DNA of 64,000 bases from Cyclobacterium sp. SYSU L10401. Lineage in GTDB: Bacteria > Bacteroidota > Bacteroidia > Cytophagales > Cyclobacteriaceae. This document shows positions 10,370-19,346 of this stretch, in pieces (the stretch's first letter is position 1; each line of letters opens with the position of its first letter). The stretch spans positions 329,827 to 393,826 of the forward strand of contig NZ_WOFO01000003.1 of the NCBI RefSeq assembly GCF_010993705.1, written 5' to 3'. The notes under the pieces are model-generated. The model searched no databases and was not told the origin of the DNA. It worked only from the letters and a program-made list of their open reading frames with translations. The position numbers were made by a program, and so were the translations under genes.

Positions 10370-10746
10370 GAGGCTTATTTCCCTTTTAATAATGCGATTG
10401 GTTTTATCGGTATATACCTTTCTTTTATCGGACAAATGTCTGTTTCGATGTTGAATCGGGAGAATATCGCATGTTTCTCCCCGTTTGTTATCCGGGCAAT
10501 AAAGCATTATTTTATGTGGCGCGTGTGTTTTGCCTGCCTGCGGAAGTCAGACTCGATTCATGCTTTTATTTAGGGGGCGCAGTTCCGATGCAATCTGGTC
10601 TGCCAGAGCCATTAGGGGCAAGTTGATCGACTTATCAATAAATAATGAAGGGTTTTCCACCGTTGGATGTGGAAAAGTAGCTGTCCATAGTTCCGATTTA
10701 AATGATATATTTGTGAAGCGATCAGGAAACGGAAATCAAACTTCAT
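10370..10746 (+). other. 377-bp spacer between yidC and the UPF0173 gene
   Basis: I see no convincing gene here. A 74-codon open frame at 10530-10754 has unnatural composition, resembles no family I know, and overlaps the next gene. No clear hairpin terminator or TAnnTTTG element was found. Confidence 0.5.
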
Positions 10747-11430
10747 ATGATTGAACTCAGGTATTTTGGTCATTCGACCTTCTTGACCAGGATTAAAGGC
10801 ATTGAAATATTGTTTGATCCATTTATTTCTCCCAATACACTGGCTTCGGCTATTGATATCGATGAAATAAATCCGGACTATATTTTGATCACCCATGGAC
10901 ATGAGGACCATGTAGCTGATGTGGAAAGAATTGCAAAAAATAGTTCGGCCATGTTGGTGTCCAATTTTGAAATTATCAGTTGGTTTGAGGGAAAGGGATT
11001 CGAAAAGGTACATCCCATGAATCATGGAGGAAACAAGCTGTTTGATTTTGGAAAGGTAAAATATGTGTCTGCCATTCACAGCAGTACCCTACCGGATGGG
11101 TCCGCTGGTGGAAACCCCGGAGGTTTTGTGATTTCGTCCGAAGAGGGGAATTTTTACTTTGCCGGAGATACGGCCCTTACCTACGATATGAAATTAATCG
11201 GAGATTCCTATGACATTGATTTTGCTGTATTGCCTATAGGAGATAACTTTACGATGGACATAAATGATGCCATTAAGGCAGCGGATTTTGTGGGAACGGA
11301 TAAAATCATAGGAATGCATTATGACACCTTCCCATATATCAAAATCAATAAATCAGAAGCAAAGCATTTGGCTGAAAAAGCCGGTAAAGATTTGTATTTG
11401 CTTGACATAGGGGAAAGTATTACGCTATAA
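10747..11430 (+). CDS. UPF0173 metal-dependent hydrolase (metallo-beta-lactamase fold)
   Basis: This is a cytosolic metallo-beta-lactamase-fold hydrolase of the UPF0173 group, with no established substrate. The 227 residues are the usual family length. It starts MIELRYFGHSTFL, typical of the group. The metal-binding motif is HGHEDH at 50-55, with further ligands probable in YFAGDTALT and GMHYDTFP. It lies 6 bases before parA and is probably in the same operon, though no functional link is known. Family call is firm, function open. Confidence 0.88.
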   Translation: MIELRYFGHSTFLTRIKGIEILFDPFISPNTLASAIDIDEINPDYILITHGHEDHVADVERIAKNSSAMLVSNFEIISWFEGKGFEKVHPMNHGGNKLFDFGKVKYVSAIHSSTLPDGSAGGNPGGFVISSEEGNFYFAGDTALTYDMKLIGDSYDIDFAVLPIGDNFTMDINDAIKAADFVGTDKIIGMHYDTFPYIKINKSEAKHLAEKAGKDLYLLDIGESITL

Positions 11431-11436
11431 TAAATA

Positions 11437-12216
11437 ATGGGAAAAGTAATAGCTATTGCCAATCAAAAAGGAGGGGTGGGAAAAACCACCACGGCCATGA
11501 ATCTGGCGGCCAGTTTGGCTGTTTTGGAATACAAAACACTGGTGATCGATGCAGATCCTCAAGCCAATACCACTTCGGGTTTAGGGTATGATCCTAAAAG
11601 CATTGATACCAGCATCTACGAATGCATGGTAAATGAAAATGATATCCGGGAGATCATCATTTCTACCGAAATAGATAACCTGGATTTGGTACCCTCTCAC
11701 ATTGATTTGGTTGGCGCAGAAGTGGAAATGGTTAACCTGGAAAACAGGGAAGAAAAAATGAGAGCTGTCATCAGTGAGGTAAGGGAAGAGTATGATTTTA
11801 TCATCATCGACTGTTCTCCTTCACTCGGCTTGATTACGATCAATGCCCTCACGGCTGCCAATTCGGTTATTATTCCGGTCCAATGTGAATATTTTGCGTT
11901 GGAGGGTTTGGGGAAATTGCTGAATACCATCAAGATCATTCAAACCAGACTTAACCAGGACCTGGAAATAGAAGGTATTCTCCTGACCATGTATGATGTC
12001 AGGTTAAGGCTTTCCAATCAAGTGGTGGATGAAGTAAAAATGCATTTTAAAAACATGACTTTTGAAACCATCATACCCAGAAACGTTAAATTAAGTGAAT
12101 CTCCCAGTTTTGGTATGCCGGTTGTGGCTTTCGATGCCACTGGAAAAGGTGCAGTGGCTTACCTTAACCTGGCCAATGAAATTGCCACAAAAAATGGAAT
12201 GGCTAAGGTTAATTGA
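11437..12216 (+). CDS. parA: ParA-family chromosome partitioning ATPase
   Basis: ParA/Soj is a Walker-type ATPase that binds DNA nonspecifically and moves ParB-parS complexes during chromosome segregation. At 259 residues it is of chromosomal Soj size with no N-terminal helix-turn-helix. The deviant Walker A loop is KGGVGKTT at 11-18; the DADPQANTTSGLG motif and the Walker B region IIIDCSPSLGL follow. The gene ends just before parB, with which it forms the usual pair. The run parA-parB-DUF5683-dapB-lepB is a common Bacteroidota order. Confidence 0.96.
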   Translation: MGKVIAIANQKGGVGKTTTAMNLAASLAVLEYKTLVIDADPQANTTSGLGYDPKSIDTSIYECMVNENDIREIIISTEIDNLDLVPSHIDLVGAEVEMVNLENREEKMRAVISEVREEYDFIIIDCSPSLGLITINALTAANSVIIPVQCEYFALEGLGKLLNTIKIIQTRLNQDLEIEGILLTMYDVRLRLSNQVVDEVKMHFKNMTFETIIPRNVKLSESPSFGMPVVAFDATGKGAVAYLNLANEIATKNGMAKVN

Positions 12217-12230
12217 ATATAACATTAAAA

Positions 12231-13142
12231 ATGGCTGTCAGTAAAACAAATAAAAAGAGAGGGGCATTGGGAAAGGGATTGGGTGCCTTATTGCAAGATT
12301 CTCCCCAAAAGAATAGTGAAGGAGGCGAAAACCATCCCATAGCGGGTATTTTCGAGATTCCCCTGGAGCAGATACAGGTTAACCCTTTTCAGCCCAGGAC
12401 CCATTTTGATAAAACAGCACTTGAGGAGCTGGCGGAGTCCATTACCGTTCAGGGCATTATACAGCCGATTACGGTTAGAAAACTAGCAGACAAGGAGTAC
12501 CAGCTCATATCTGGGGAAAGGCGGTACCAGGCCTCAAAAATGGCGGGGCTGGATAAAATTCCGGCTTATGTGCGGCTGGCCAATGACCAGCAAATGCTGG
12601 AAATGGCCCTGATTGAAAACATTCAGAGAGAAAACCTTAATGCGCTGGAAATAGCCCATTCCTATCAGAGACTTTTATCAGAATGTGATCTTAAGCAAGA
12701 GCAGCTTGGAGACAGGGTGGGTAAAAACCGGACCACTGTAAACAATTACCTCAGGTTGCTAAAATTGCCGCCAGATATCCAGGCGGGAATACGGGATCAG
12801 AAGATTAGCATGGGGCATGCCAGGGCGTTGATCAACATCGAAGATGTGGACAAGCAACTCGCTATTTTCAATAGGATGATTACGGAGGAATTGAGCGTCC
12901 GGAAAGTAGAGGCCCTGGTTAAAGATTTGAGTGAAGGAAAAGAAAAGAAAGAAGCATCATCCCAATCCAAAACTGATCCGGTAAAAAAATATGAGATCAA
13001 TAAATTACAACAAAAACTAGCCTCTCATTTTGGTACCAAGGTCTCATTAAAGGCAGATCAGAAGGATAAAGGGGAAATCAAAATTCCATTTCACTCCACC
13101 AGCGATCTAAACAGGATTTTGGAAATTCTAGATTTGATCTAA
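12231..13142 (+). CDS. parB: ParB/Spo0J-family chromosome partitioning protein
   Basis: ParB binds parS sites, spreads as a CTP-dependent clamp and stimulates ParA. I take ATG 12231 as start (303 residues) over an in-frame TTG at 12213, because the sequence beginning MAVSKTNKKRGALGKGLGALL is the normal N-terminus, including the KGLGALL segment that contacts ParA. The nuclease-like CTP-binding domain carries ISGERRYQAS, followed by the central helix-turn-helix region (VGKNRTTVNNYLRLLKLP) and a C-terminal dimerisation domain. No parS-like site was searched for exhaustively. Confidence 0.95.
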   Translation: MAVSKTNKKRGALGKGLGALLQDSPQKNSEGGENHPIAGIFEIPLEQIQVNPFQPRTHFDKTALEELAESITVQGIIQPITVRKLADKEYQLISGERRYQASKMAGLDKIPAYVRLANDQQMLEMALIENIQRENLNALEIAHSYQRLLSECDLKQEQLGDRVGKNRTTVNNYLRLLKLPPDIQAGIRDQKISMGHARALINIEDVDKQLAIFNRMITEELSVRKVEALVKDLSEGKEKKEASSQSKTDPVKKYEINKLQQKLASHFGTKVSLKADQKDKGEIKIPFHSTSDLNRILEILDLI

Positions 13143-13754
13143 GTGAATTGTCTGATTCCTGAAATCCAGCCTAAATCATGGGGTAAAATTCTCCTTGCCT
13201 GTTGTTTATTCATTCCTTTTTGGTCTTTTCAGACACAAAATGTGAATGCTCAGGAAATGGATACCCTGCGGTTGGATCAGGATACAATTCAGATAGAAGG
13301 TGCCCCACAAAATGTTAAAGATCCTAAAAAAGCCCTGATATTGTCCTTGATTTTGCCTGGAGCAGGGCAGGTTTATAATGAAAAAGTCTGGAAATTGCCT
13401 TTACTTTACGGTGGAGTAACTACAGCTGTGTATTTTTTGGGATTCAATAACCGGAGGTACCAGGAGTTTTTGGTTGCTTTGGAGATCGTTCGGGAAGGAA
13501 CAGAACCCAGTCCTTTTCCCAACCTGAACGAAGATGGGATCATTAGGAATGTAAATTATTGGCGCAGAAACAGGGATGCCATGTACATGGTGTTTGGTGC
13601 CATTTATGCTTTGGGAGCAGTAGATGCATTTGTGGATGCACACCTTTCAAGTTTTGATATCAGTGAAGATTTAAGTTTAAAGTTTGAACCCTCAATAGAA
13701 CCGCTGCTGGCGAATAACAGTAGCATAGGGGTTTCTATAAAATTAAGATTTTAA
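13143..13754 (+). CDS. DUF5683 exported/membrane protein
   Basis: This 203-residue protein belongs to the Bacteroidota DUF5683 family of unknown function, often found between parB and dapB. It starts at a GTG directly after the parB stop codon. Residues 17-37 look like a signal peptide, ending near VNAQ. The conserved segment is KKALILSLILPGAGQVYNEKVWKLPLLYGG, followed by another hydrophobic stretch near 145-160. It is sandwiched with no spacing between parB and dapB, so translation is probably coupled. The family assignment is confident; the role is not known. Confidence 0.82.
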   Translation: MNCLIPEIQPKSWGKILLACCLFIPFWSFQTQNVNAQEMDTLRLDQDTIQIEGAPQNVKDPKKALILSLILPGAGQVYNEKVWKLPLLYGGVTTAVYFLGFNNRRYQEFLVALEIVREGTEPSPFPNLNEDGIIRNVNYWRRNRDAMYMVFGAIYALGAVDAFVDAHLSSFDISEDLSLKFEPSIEPLLANNSSIGVSIKLRF

Positions 13755-14477
13755 ATGAATATATTGATTTTAGGTTATGGCAAAATGGGTAAAATAATTT
13801 CCCGTATTGCAGGGGATAGGGGTCATCAGATTGCGGCCAGGATAAACATAGATAATGTGTCTGACCTGGAAACTTTGGATACAAGCCAAATAGATGTAGC
13901 CATTGAATTTAGTCAGCCAGATGCTGCCGTACCAAATATCAAATGGTGTATGGAAAATGGGGTGCCTGTAGTGGTAGGCACTACTGGCTGGCAGGAGCAA
14001 AAAGAAAAGGTTGCTGAATGGTGTCAGGAAAAAAACGGATCACTATTTTATGCTTCCAATTTTAGTATAGGTGTAAATATATTTTTTAAAGTCAATGAGT
14101 TTTTGGCCAGACTGATGCAGGATCAGAATGGATACCAGGCCTCGGTAGAAGAAATACATCATACAGAAAAAAGGGACGCTCCCAGCGGGACAGCGATTTC
14201 TCTGGCGGAAGGTTTAATCCAAAATAACAACAAATACAAGGATTGGAAATTGCAGGATGCAGAAGCGATTGAAGCGGGAATTTTACCCATTACCTCGAAA
14301 CGTATCGATCCTGCACCGGGTACCCATACTGTACACTATGCATCAGCAATAGATGATATCACCATTCAGCATACGGCCCATAGCAGAGAAGGCTTTGCCC
14401 TGGGAGCGGTTTTGGTAGCTGAATGGTTGCCCGATAAAAAGGGTATTTTAACAATGAAGGATTTTTTGGACTTTTAA
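13755..14477 (+). CDS. dapB: 4-hydroxy-tetrahydrodipicolinate reductase
   Basis: DapB reduces hydroxy-tetrahydrodipicolinate with NAD(P)H in the diaminopimelate/lysine pathway and so feeds peptidoglycan synthesis. The 240 residues are at the short end of the family, as is usual in Bacteroidota. The nucleotide loop is GYGKMG at 7-12. The catalytic segment EIHHTEKRDAPSGTA is intact, with the conserved His, Lys and SGT substrate-binding residues. It starts one base after the DUF5683 stop and is followed by lepB after 11 bases. Confidence 0.96.
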   Translation: MNILILGYGKMGKIISRIAGDRGHQIAARINIDNVSDLETLDTSQIDVAIEFSQPDAAVPNIKWCMENGVPVVVGTTGWQEQKEKVAEWCQEKNGSLFYASNFSIGVNIFFKVNEFLARLMQDQNGYQASVEEIHHTEKRDAPSGTAISLAEGLIQNNNKYKDWKLQDAEAIEAGILPITSKRIDPAPGTHTVHYASAIDDITIQHTAHSREGFALGAVLVAEWLPDKKGILTMKDFLDF

Positions 14478-14488
14478 CCAAATAAAAA

Positions 14489-15565
14489 ATGAGTCAGGAA
14501 AAAAAGAAAAAATCAGCTGCCAGAGAATGGGCAGATGCCTTGCTATTTGCTGTTATTGCAGCAAGTCTTATTCGTTGGTTACTTTTAGAACCATTTACCA
14601 TTCCAACAGCATCCATGGAGAAATCCTTGCTGGTTGGGGATTTTTTATTCGTTAGCAAAATGCACTACGGAACCAGGATTCCCAAAACGATCCTTCAGGT
14701 TCCTCTTACACATCAGAAAGTATGGGGGACAAATATCCCATCTTACTCCGAGGCAGTGCAGCTTCCATATTACAGGTTGCCAGGTTTTACTTCGATCAAA
14801 AGAAATGATGTCGTGGTATTCAACTATCCGGAGGAATTTCAATACCCGGTAGATTTGAAAACCAATTATATCAAAAGGGCCGTGGCGGTGCCAGGAGATG
14901 TTATTGAAATCAGGGAAGCCGCAATTTTCGTCAATGGAGAAGCAGCAGAAACACCTGAAGAAATGCAATTCTCCTATGATGTCATGACCAACAGGCCGTT
15001 GAATGCAGAATTCTTTGATCGTTATGGCATTAATCCAGACAGCTATTATCCATTTTCGGACAATTCAGGCTATTTTATATTTGCTACGGACGAAATGATT
15101 GCAGAACTGGAGAAATCTCCGGCAATCGCTTCTGTAAAGAAAAGATTAAACAAACCCGGGCAGGGAGACCCGAATATATTTCCGGATGGAGCTTACTATA
15201 ATTGGAACAAAGATAATTTTGGTCCCCTGGAAATTCCTGCCGAAGGTCAGACCATTGCGCTGAATGAGGACAATGTGAGGCGATATGGGTATACCATAGA
15301 GATGTTTGAAGGGCACGAAGATATCAATATTGACGGCAATGAACTCTTTATCAATGGGGAAAAGCAGGAAAGTTATACTTTTAAACAAAACTATTATTTC
15401 ATGATGGGAGATAACCGGCACGATTCACTGGACTCTCGTTTTTGGGGATTTGTTCCGGAAGATCATGTGGTAGGAAAGGCCTGGTTTCTATGGCTTTCTC
15501 TGGAAAAACACAAATCCATGTTTAATAAAATCAGGTGGAGCCGTTTCTTCAAATCCATTCATTGA
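14489..15565 (+). CDS. lepB: Signal peptidase I
   Basis: LepB cleaves signal peptides from exported proteins at the outer face of the inner membrane. The 358 residues begin with a single membrane anchor (about 14-32). The catalytic serine is S42 in TASMEKSLLVGD and the general-base lysine is K129 in YIKRAVAVPGD. The late box MMGDNRHDSLDSRFWG is intact. An insertion of roughly 130 residues separates the VPGD region from the GDNR box, as in other Bacteroidota LepB proteins. It is the last gene before a strong bidirectional hairpin. Confidence 0.96.
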   Translation: MSQEKKKKSAAREWADALLFAVIAASLIRWLLLEPFTIPTASMEKSLLVGDFLFVSKMHYGTRIPKTILQVPLTHQKVWGTNIPSYSEAVQLPYYRLPGFTSIKRNDVVVFNYPEEFQYPVDLKTNYIKRAVAVPGDVIEIREAAIFVNGEAAETPEEMQFSYDVMTNRPLNAEFFDRYGINPDSYYPFSDNSGYFIFATDEMIAELEKSPAIASVKKRLNKPGQGDPNIFPDGAYYNWNKDNFGPLEIPAEGQTIALNEDNVRRYGYTIEMFEGHEDINIDGNELFINGEKQESYTFKQNYYFMMGDNRHDSLDSRFWGFVPEDHVVGKAWFLWLSLEKHKSMFNKIRWSRFFKSIH

Positions 15566-15580
15566 AATAAGAGGGTGTTG

Positions 15581-15615
15581 AATAAAACCTTTGGCTTGGA
15601 GCCAAAGGTTTTATT
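15581..15615. terminator. Bidirectional terminator between lepB and ung
   Basis: A perfect 16-bp inverted repeat (15581-15596 with 15600-15615) and a TGG loop lies between the convergent lepB and ung genes. The stem carries A-rich and T-rich outer arms, so each strand ends in a T-rich run. It abuts the ung stop codon at 15616. Confidence 0.85.
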
Positions 15616-16278
15616 TTACCAAACAATAGGCGATAGGCCATTTTTAAGCAGGTAATCGTTGGTTTTACTGAAATGCTTGCAACCCAAAAAACCCCTGTGA
15701 GCAGATAAAGGACTGGGGTGGGGGGCGTAGAGTTTAAGGTGTTTGCTATCGGAGATAATTCCGGCCTTTTTCCGGGCATAGGCTCCCCATAGCATAAATA
15801 CCAAATGCTCTTTTTGATCGGCCAGTTTTTTTACCACTGCATCTGTAAACTCTTCCCAACCTTTTTTTTGATGGCTTCCTGCATTATAGGCTTCTACTGT
15901 TAGGGTAGCGTTGAGCAATAATACGCCCTGGCGGGCCCATTTCTCAAGGTTACCATGGGAAGGTACAGGTACATCCAGGTCGCTTTTGAGCTCTTTGAAA
16001 ATATTCAGCAAAGAAGGAGGGAAGGGCAGTCCCTCTTGAACCGAAAATGACAATCCATGAGCTTGTCCCGGTCCGTGGTAAGGATCCTGACCAAGTATGA
16101 CGACCTTGACCTGATCTACAGGGCACAAGTCAAAGGCCTTGAAAATATTTTCCCCTTTGGGATAAATGGTTTTGGTTTGGTAGGCGTTTTTGACGAATTG
16201 GACCAGCTCCTTAAAATAGGGATTTGAAAATTCATCCTCCAGCAGTTGTTTCCAACTATTTTCAATTTTGACGTTCAT
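15616..16278 (-). CDS. ung: Uracil-DNA glycosylase, family 1
   Basis: Ung removes uracil from DNA to start base-excision repair. The 220 residues are standard. The water-activating motif GQDPYHGPGQAHG contains D65, and the intercalation loop HPSPLSAHRGF contains the conserved His (H186). It is transcribed toward lepB and shares the bidirectional terminator with it; upstream it diverges from apaG across 71 bases that should contain both promoters. Confidence 0.97.
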   Translation of the reverse strand: MNVKIENSWKQLLEDEFSNPYFKELVQFVKNAYQTKTIYPKGENIFKAFDLCPVDQVKVVILGQDPYHGPGQAHGLSFSVQEGLPFPPSLLNIFKELKSDLDVPVPSHGNLEKWARQGVLLLNATLTVEAYNAGSHQKKGWEEFTDAVVKKLADQKEHLVFMLWGAYARKKAGIISDSKHLKLYAPHPSPLSAHRGFLGCKHFSKTNDYLLKNGLSPIVW

Positions 16279-16296
16279 TTATATGTTTTCTCTTGG

Positions 16297-16304
16297 TATA
16301 TTTG
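16297..16304 (+). promoter_or_regulatory. Candidate -7 element before apaG
   Basis: TATATTTG matches TAnnTTTG and lies 45 bases before the apaG start, inside the ung-apaG divergent spacer. No TTTG box at the ideal spacing is visible, so this is a weak call. Confidence 0.3.
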
Positions 16305-16349
16305 TTTGATAGCTCAAATTTCGAATAAGTTTTGGTATAATAAAACAGC

Positions 16350-16736
16350 ATGGTAACTGCAATTACAGAGGGTGTCAAAGTAAGCGTTGAAGCAAATTAC
16401 CAAAATGGTTTTTCCAATCCCGGACAACACCATTATGTTTTCACCTATAAAGTCACCATTGAAAATCACAGCAACTTTACCTTGCAATTACTGAAAAGAA
16501 GATGGGAAGTTTATGATGCAGCCTCCGATTTAAAAATAATAGAAGGAGAGGGTGTGGTAGGGCAGCAACCTGTACTGGAGCCTGGGGCAACCCATGCCTA
16601 TATTTCAGGATGTAATCTCAGGTCAGGAATGGGTAAAATGACGGGGCAATATACCATGGAAAAGCAGGTAGATGGCAAGCTTTTGATGGTGGCTATTCCC
16701 GAATTTCAACTTATTGCCAATATTTTTGATAATTGA
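16350..16736 (+). CDS. apaG: ApaG domain protein
   Basis: ApaG is a small fibronectin-III-like protein whose role is unsettled (linked to Co2+/Mg2+ tolerance in enterobacteria). The 128 residues are a full single domain. The conserved features are YVFTYKVTIENHS near 30-45, LLKRRWEVYDA, the GEGVVGQQPVLEPG glycine-rich loop, and YISGCNLRSGMGKMTGQY. It is followed within a few bases by a methyltransferase gene and may be co-transcribed with it. The family call is firm. Confidence 0.93.
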   Translation: MVTAITEGVKVSVEANYQNGFSNPGQHHYVFTYKVTIENHSNFTLQLLKRRWEVYDAASDLKIIEGEGVVGQQPVLEPGATHAYISGCNLRSGMGKMTGQYTMEKQVDGKLLMVAIPEFQLIANIFDN

Positions 16737-16746
16737 AACATCAACC

Positions 16747-17514
16747 ATGCTGTTCCATTTCTGGGAATATCTACTTTATTTTTTAAGGAAGGAAAACAGC
16801 CACAGTCTACATTCCCCTTTCTATTTTAGTTTGTACCGGAATTTGAAAATCTACCTCAAAAAGGGTGGAAATGATCAGATTGAAGCCATCAGAAAAGATT
16901 TTCTTGGTTCAAATTATAAAATAAGCAGTACCGATTTTGGAGCCGGATCCAGGTGGTTTGGAAAAGGTAAAAGGTCCATTTCTGCCATCATGAAAAGGGC
17001 GGGTTCTCCGGTTAAATGCTCTTTGATTTATAGCTTTCTTTGTAAACAAACCCCCGCAGAAACGGTATTGGACCTGGGTACTTCTCTGGGGGTAAATACG
17101 GCCTACCTGATGCGGGAAGTAAAGGGGACGCTGTACTCCTTTGAGGGTGATCCTGAATTATTAGCCTTGGCTGAAAAGCATCTCAGACCAAACCCAGAGC
17201 TTTACCTAATTGAAGGAGACTTGAAACTTTCCTTACCAAAGGTATTGGAAAGCTTGTCTACCATAGATTTTGTTTTGATAGATGCCAACCATAGATATGC
17301 GCCTACCCTTGCTTATTTCAATGCTATTTCACCCAAATTGCATAAAAAAAGCATCGTAGTAATTGCTGATATACATTGGTCAGGAGAGATGAAATCGGCA
17401 TGGGAAGAAATAAAAATACGGTCAGATGTTGGTTCTAGTATCGATTTTTTTGACTTCGGTGTGCTATTTTTCCATCCTTCAGCATTCAAAAACCATTTTG
17501 TATTGGAAATATAA
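16747..17514 (+). CDS. Class I SAM-dependent methyltransferase, function unknown
   Basis: This 255-residue protein is a Rossmann-fold methyltransferase of the O-methyltransferase/FkbM-like group. The SAM-binding motif I is VLDLGTSLGVNTAYL in mid-protein, followed by an acidic strand end (YSFEGDPE) and motif IV-like DFVLIDANHRY. The N-terminus with ENSHSLHSPFYFSLYRNL is common among Bacteroidota homologues. I start it at ATG 16747, since the in-frame TTG upstream overlaps apaG. No substrate can be proposed from sequence; it follows apaG by 10 bases. Confidence 0.75.
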   Translation: MLFHFWEYLLYFLRKENSHSLHSPFYFSLYRNLKIYLKKGGNDQIEAIRKDFLGSNYKISSTDFGAGSRWFGKGKRSISAIMKRAGSPVKCSLIYSFLCKQTPAETVLDLGTSLGVNTAYLMREVKGTLYSFEGDPELLALAEKHLRPNPELYLIEGDLKLSLPKVLESLSTIDFVLIDANHRYAPTLAYFNAISPKLHKKSIVVIADIHWSGEMKSAWEEIKIRSDVGSSIDFFDFGVLFFHPSAFKNHFVLEI

Positions 17515-17684
17515 ATATTTTATGATCTGGCATTTTGACTACTTGCTACAATTCATAAATTTGCCAAAAGATATATATTAAACCTATTCAATGAATTGGT
17601 CTGATAATTGATGCATCTTCTGTTTGGCAGATCAAAACCCCAAAAGATACAGGTAGAATTTTACATGTTTGATTTCCAATAGCT

Positions 17685-18608
17685 ATGACAAAGGAGGAGC
17701 AGCCTGAAAATAATCAAAACGGTACGGAAAAAGGAAAAAATATTCTGATCATTGTGCTGGTCATTTTGGTGGTGCTTAGTGGCTGGAGGCTTTGGAATGA
17801 CCACCGAGAAAAATCGCAAAAGAATGAAGAAATATTAATTTTAACGGAAGAAAACAGCGATTTGAACATGCGGCTGGATTCCATGACTTTTCAGTTGGAT
17901 TTGAGAATCCAGGAGATTGAAAATCTGGGTGGGGATGTTGATTCCTTGTTGAAGATCAAAGATCAATTGGTAAGGGAAAGGCAATTGGAGCGAAGCAGAT
18001 CAGCAGCTGAAATCGAACAGCTAAATTCCAGGATAGACTCCTATGGCAAAATATTGAGTGAAAAAGATGCAGATATCGTCAGGTTGAGAGAACAAAACGT
18101 ACAATTGTTTTCAGAGAATGAAGAGTTGAAGACCGACAAAGCAGAGATAGCGGAAGAAGTGGCCAAGCTTAATATTAAAAAGGAAGAACTAGAGGAAAAA
18201 GTTACGATTGCTTCAAAATTAAAGGCTGAAAATATCATCGTTTCAGCGGTTAATTCCAGAGGTAGGGAGCGGGAAGATGAATTCCGTAACCGGCAGTTGA
18301 CCAAACTAAAAATTTCCTTTAATATCGCTGAAAATTCCGTGGCACCGGAAGGTATCCGGGATGTTTATGTTCAGGTTCTCGCCCCAAATGGCCAGGTAAT
18401 TTTTGATATAGCCAAGGGATCCGGGACCTTTCAATTGTATGGAAAAGAAGAGTTCTACACGTCCAAGCAGGATTTTTTATTTAATAATACCCGGCAGCAA
18501 TTGACTTATTATTATGAGAAAGGTTCCGATTATGCGAAAGGGACCTATGCTGTAAAGGTATTTTCTGAAGGTTCAGAGATAGGGCAGGGGACTTTTGAGA
18601 TAAAATAA
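17685..18608 (+). CDS. Membrane-anchored coiled-coil protein, unknown function
   Basis: I do not recognise a named family. The 307-residue protein has a short hydrophilic N-terminus, one transmembrane segment at about 20-38, a long charged heptad-like coiled coil at roughly 45-190 (Glu/Lys/Leu-rich, many ILxEEN-type repeats), and a C-terminal domain of about 115 residues that looks beta-rich. The likely topology is anchored with the coiled coil and C-domain in the periplasm. It is upstream of the S6 operon but separated from it by that operon's promoter. Similar anchored coiled-coil proteins are common hypotheticals in Bacteroidota. Confidence 0.75.
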   Translation: MTKEEQPENNQNGTEKGKNILIIVLVILVVLSGWRLWNDHREKSQKNEEILILTEENSDLNMRLDSMTFQLDLRIQEIENLGGDVDSLLKIKDQLVRERQLERSRSAAEIEQLNSRIDSYGKILSEKDADIVRLREQNVQLFSENEELKTDKAEIAEEVAKLNIKKEELEEKVTIASKLKAENIIVSAVNSRGREREDEFRNRQLTKLKISFNIAENSVAPEGIRDVYVQVLAPNGQVIFDIAKGSGTFQLYGKEEFYTSKQDFLFNNTRQQLTYYYEKGSDYAKGTYAVKVFSEGSEIGQGTFEIK

Positions 18609-18619
18609 ACCCTTTAATT

Positions 18620-18650
18620 TTTGTTTATTAGCCTATATGCTTTAATTTTG
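18620..18650 (+). promoter_or_regulatory. Bacteroidota-type promoter of the S6-S18-L9 operon
   Basis: TTTG (18620-18623), a 19-base spacer and TAATTTTG (18643-18650) give a textbook -33/-7 promoter for the Bacteroidota housekeeping sigma factor. It lies 37 bases before the rpsF start. Confidence 0.8.
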
Positions 18651-18687
18651 CAAACTGTTTTAAAATAATAAACAAAAATTTAAAAGA

Positions 18688-19059
18688 ATGTTCCAAAAAA
18701 ATTATGAAACGGTATTCATCCTTACTCCCGTTTTGTCTGAAGTTCAGATGAAGGATACCGTTGACAAGTATGTAGGCTTGTTAAAAGAATTGGGAGCAGA
18801 AATTATCAATGTGGAGAATTGGGGCCTGAAAAAATTGGCATACCCTATTCAGAAGAAAACCACTGGTTTTTATGTATTGGTTGAATACAAGGCTGATCCT
18901 ACTGCCATCAAGAAATTTGAGCTTGGTTTCAGAAGAGACGAAACCGTTTTACGCTTTCTAACAACGGTCATGGATAAACATGGCATTGTTTACGCAGAAA
19001 GAAGAAGAAAAGGTGAATTCAATAAAAAATCTGAAGCTAAGGAGGAGCCAGCGAAATGA
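18688..19059 (+). CDS. rpsF: Ribosomal protein bS6
   Basis: S6 binds the central domain of 16S rRNA with S18 in the small subunit. The 123 residues start [12 protein letters not shown], with the usual ferredoxin-like fold and a Lys/Glu-rich tail. It overlaps rpsR by 4 bases (ATGA), consistent with translational coupling, and has a clear promoter upstream. Confidence 0.97.
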   Translation: MFQKNYETVFILTPVLSEVQMKDTVDKYVGLLKELGAEIINVENWGLKKLAYPIQKKTTGFYVLVEYKADPTAIKKFELGFRRDETVLRFLTTVMDKHGIVYAERRRKGEFNKKSEAKEEPAK

Positions 19060-19307
19060 CATTAAAAAACGAACCAATCAACAGGGAACAAAACAGGAAA
19101 AAATACTGTAGATTTAAGAAATTAGGTATCAAATACATTGATTACAAAGACCCTAATTTTTTGTTGAAATTTGTAAACGAACAAGGTAAGATCCTTCCCA
19201 GAAGACTCACAGGCAATTCCGCAAAATTCCAGAGGAAGGTCGCACAGGCAATTAAAAAAGCCCGTCATTTGGCCTTATTGCCTTACGTAGCAGATGGCTT
19301 GAAATAA
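19056..19307 (+). CDS. rpsR: Ribosomal protein bS18
   Basis: S18 pairs with S6 on the small subunit. The 83 residues contain [17 protein letters not shown] and [32 protein letters not shown] (seen at residues about 14-80), diagnostic for the family. The short N-terminus and single Cys are usual for Bacteroidota. It overlaps rpsF by 4 bases and precedes rplI by 39. Confidence 0.97.
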   Translation: MTLKNEPINREQNRKKYCRFKKLGIKYIDYKDPNFLLKFVNEQGKILPRRLTGNSAKFQRKVAQAIKKARHLALLPYVADGLK

Positions 19308-19346
19308 AGCCTGATGTATCCTTCACCTAATTAAATTATTACAATA

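Noticed and set aside
10530..10754. 74-codon frame before the UPF0173 gene
   Set aside because: Composition is not protein-like, it overlaps the next gene, and it resembles no family.
16714..16746. Upstream TTG start of the methyltransferase
   Set aside because: It lies inside apaG and adds 11 atypical residues; ATG 16747 fits the family N-terminus.
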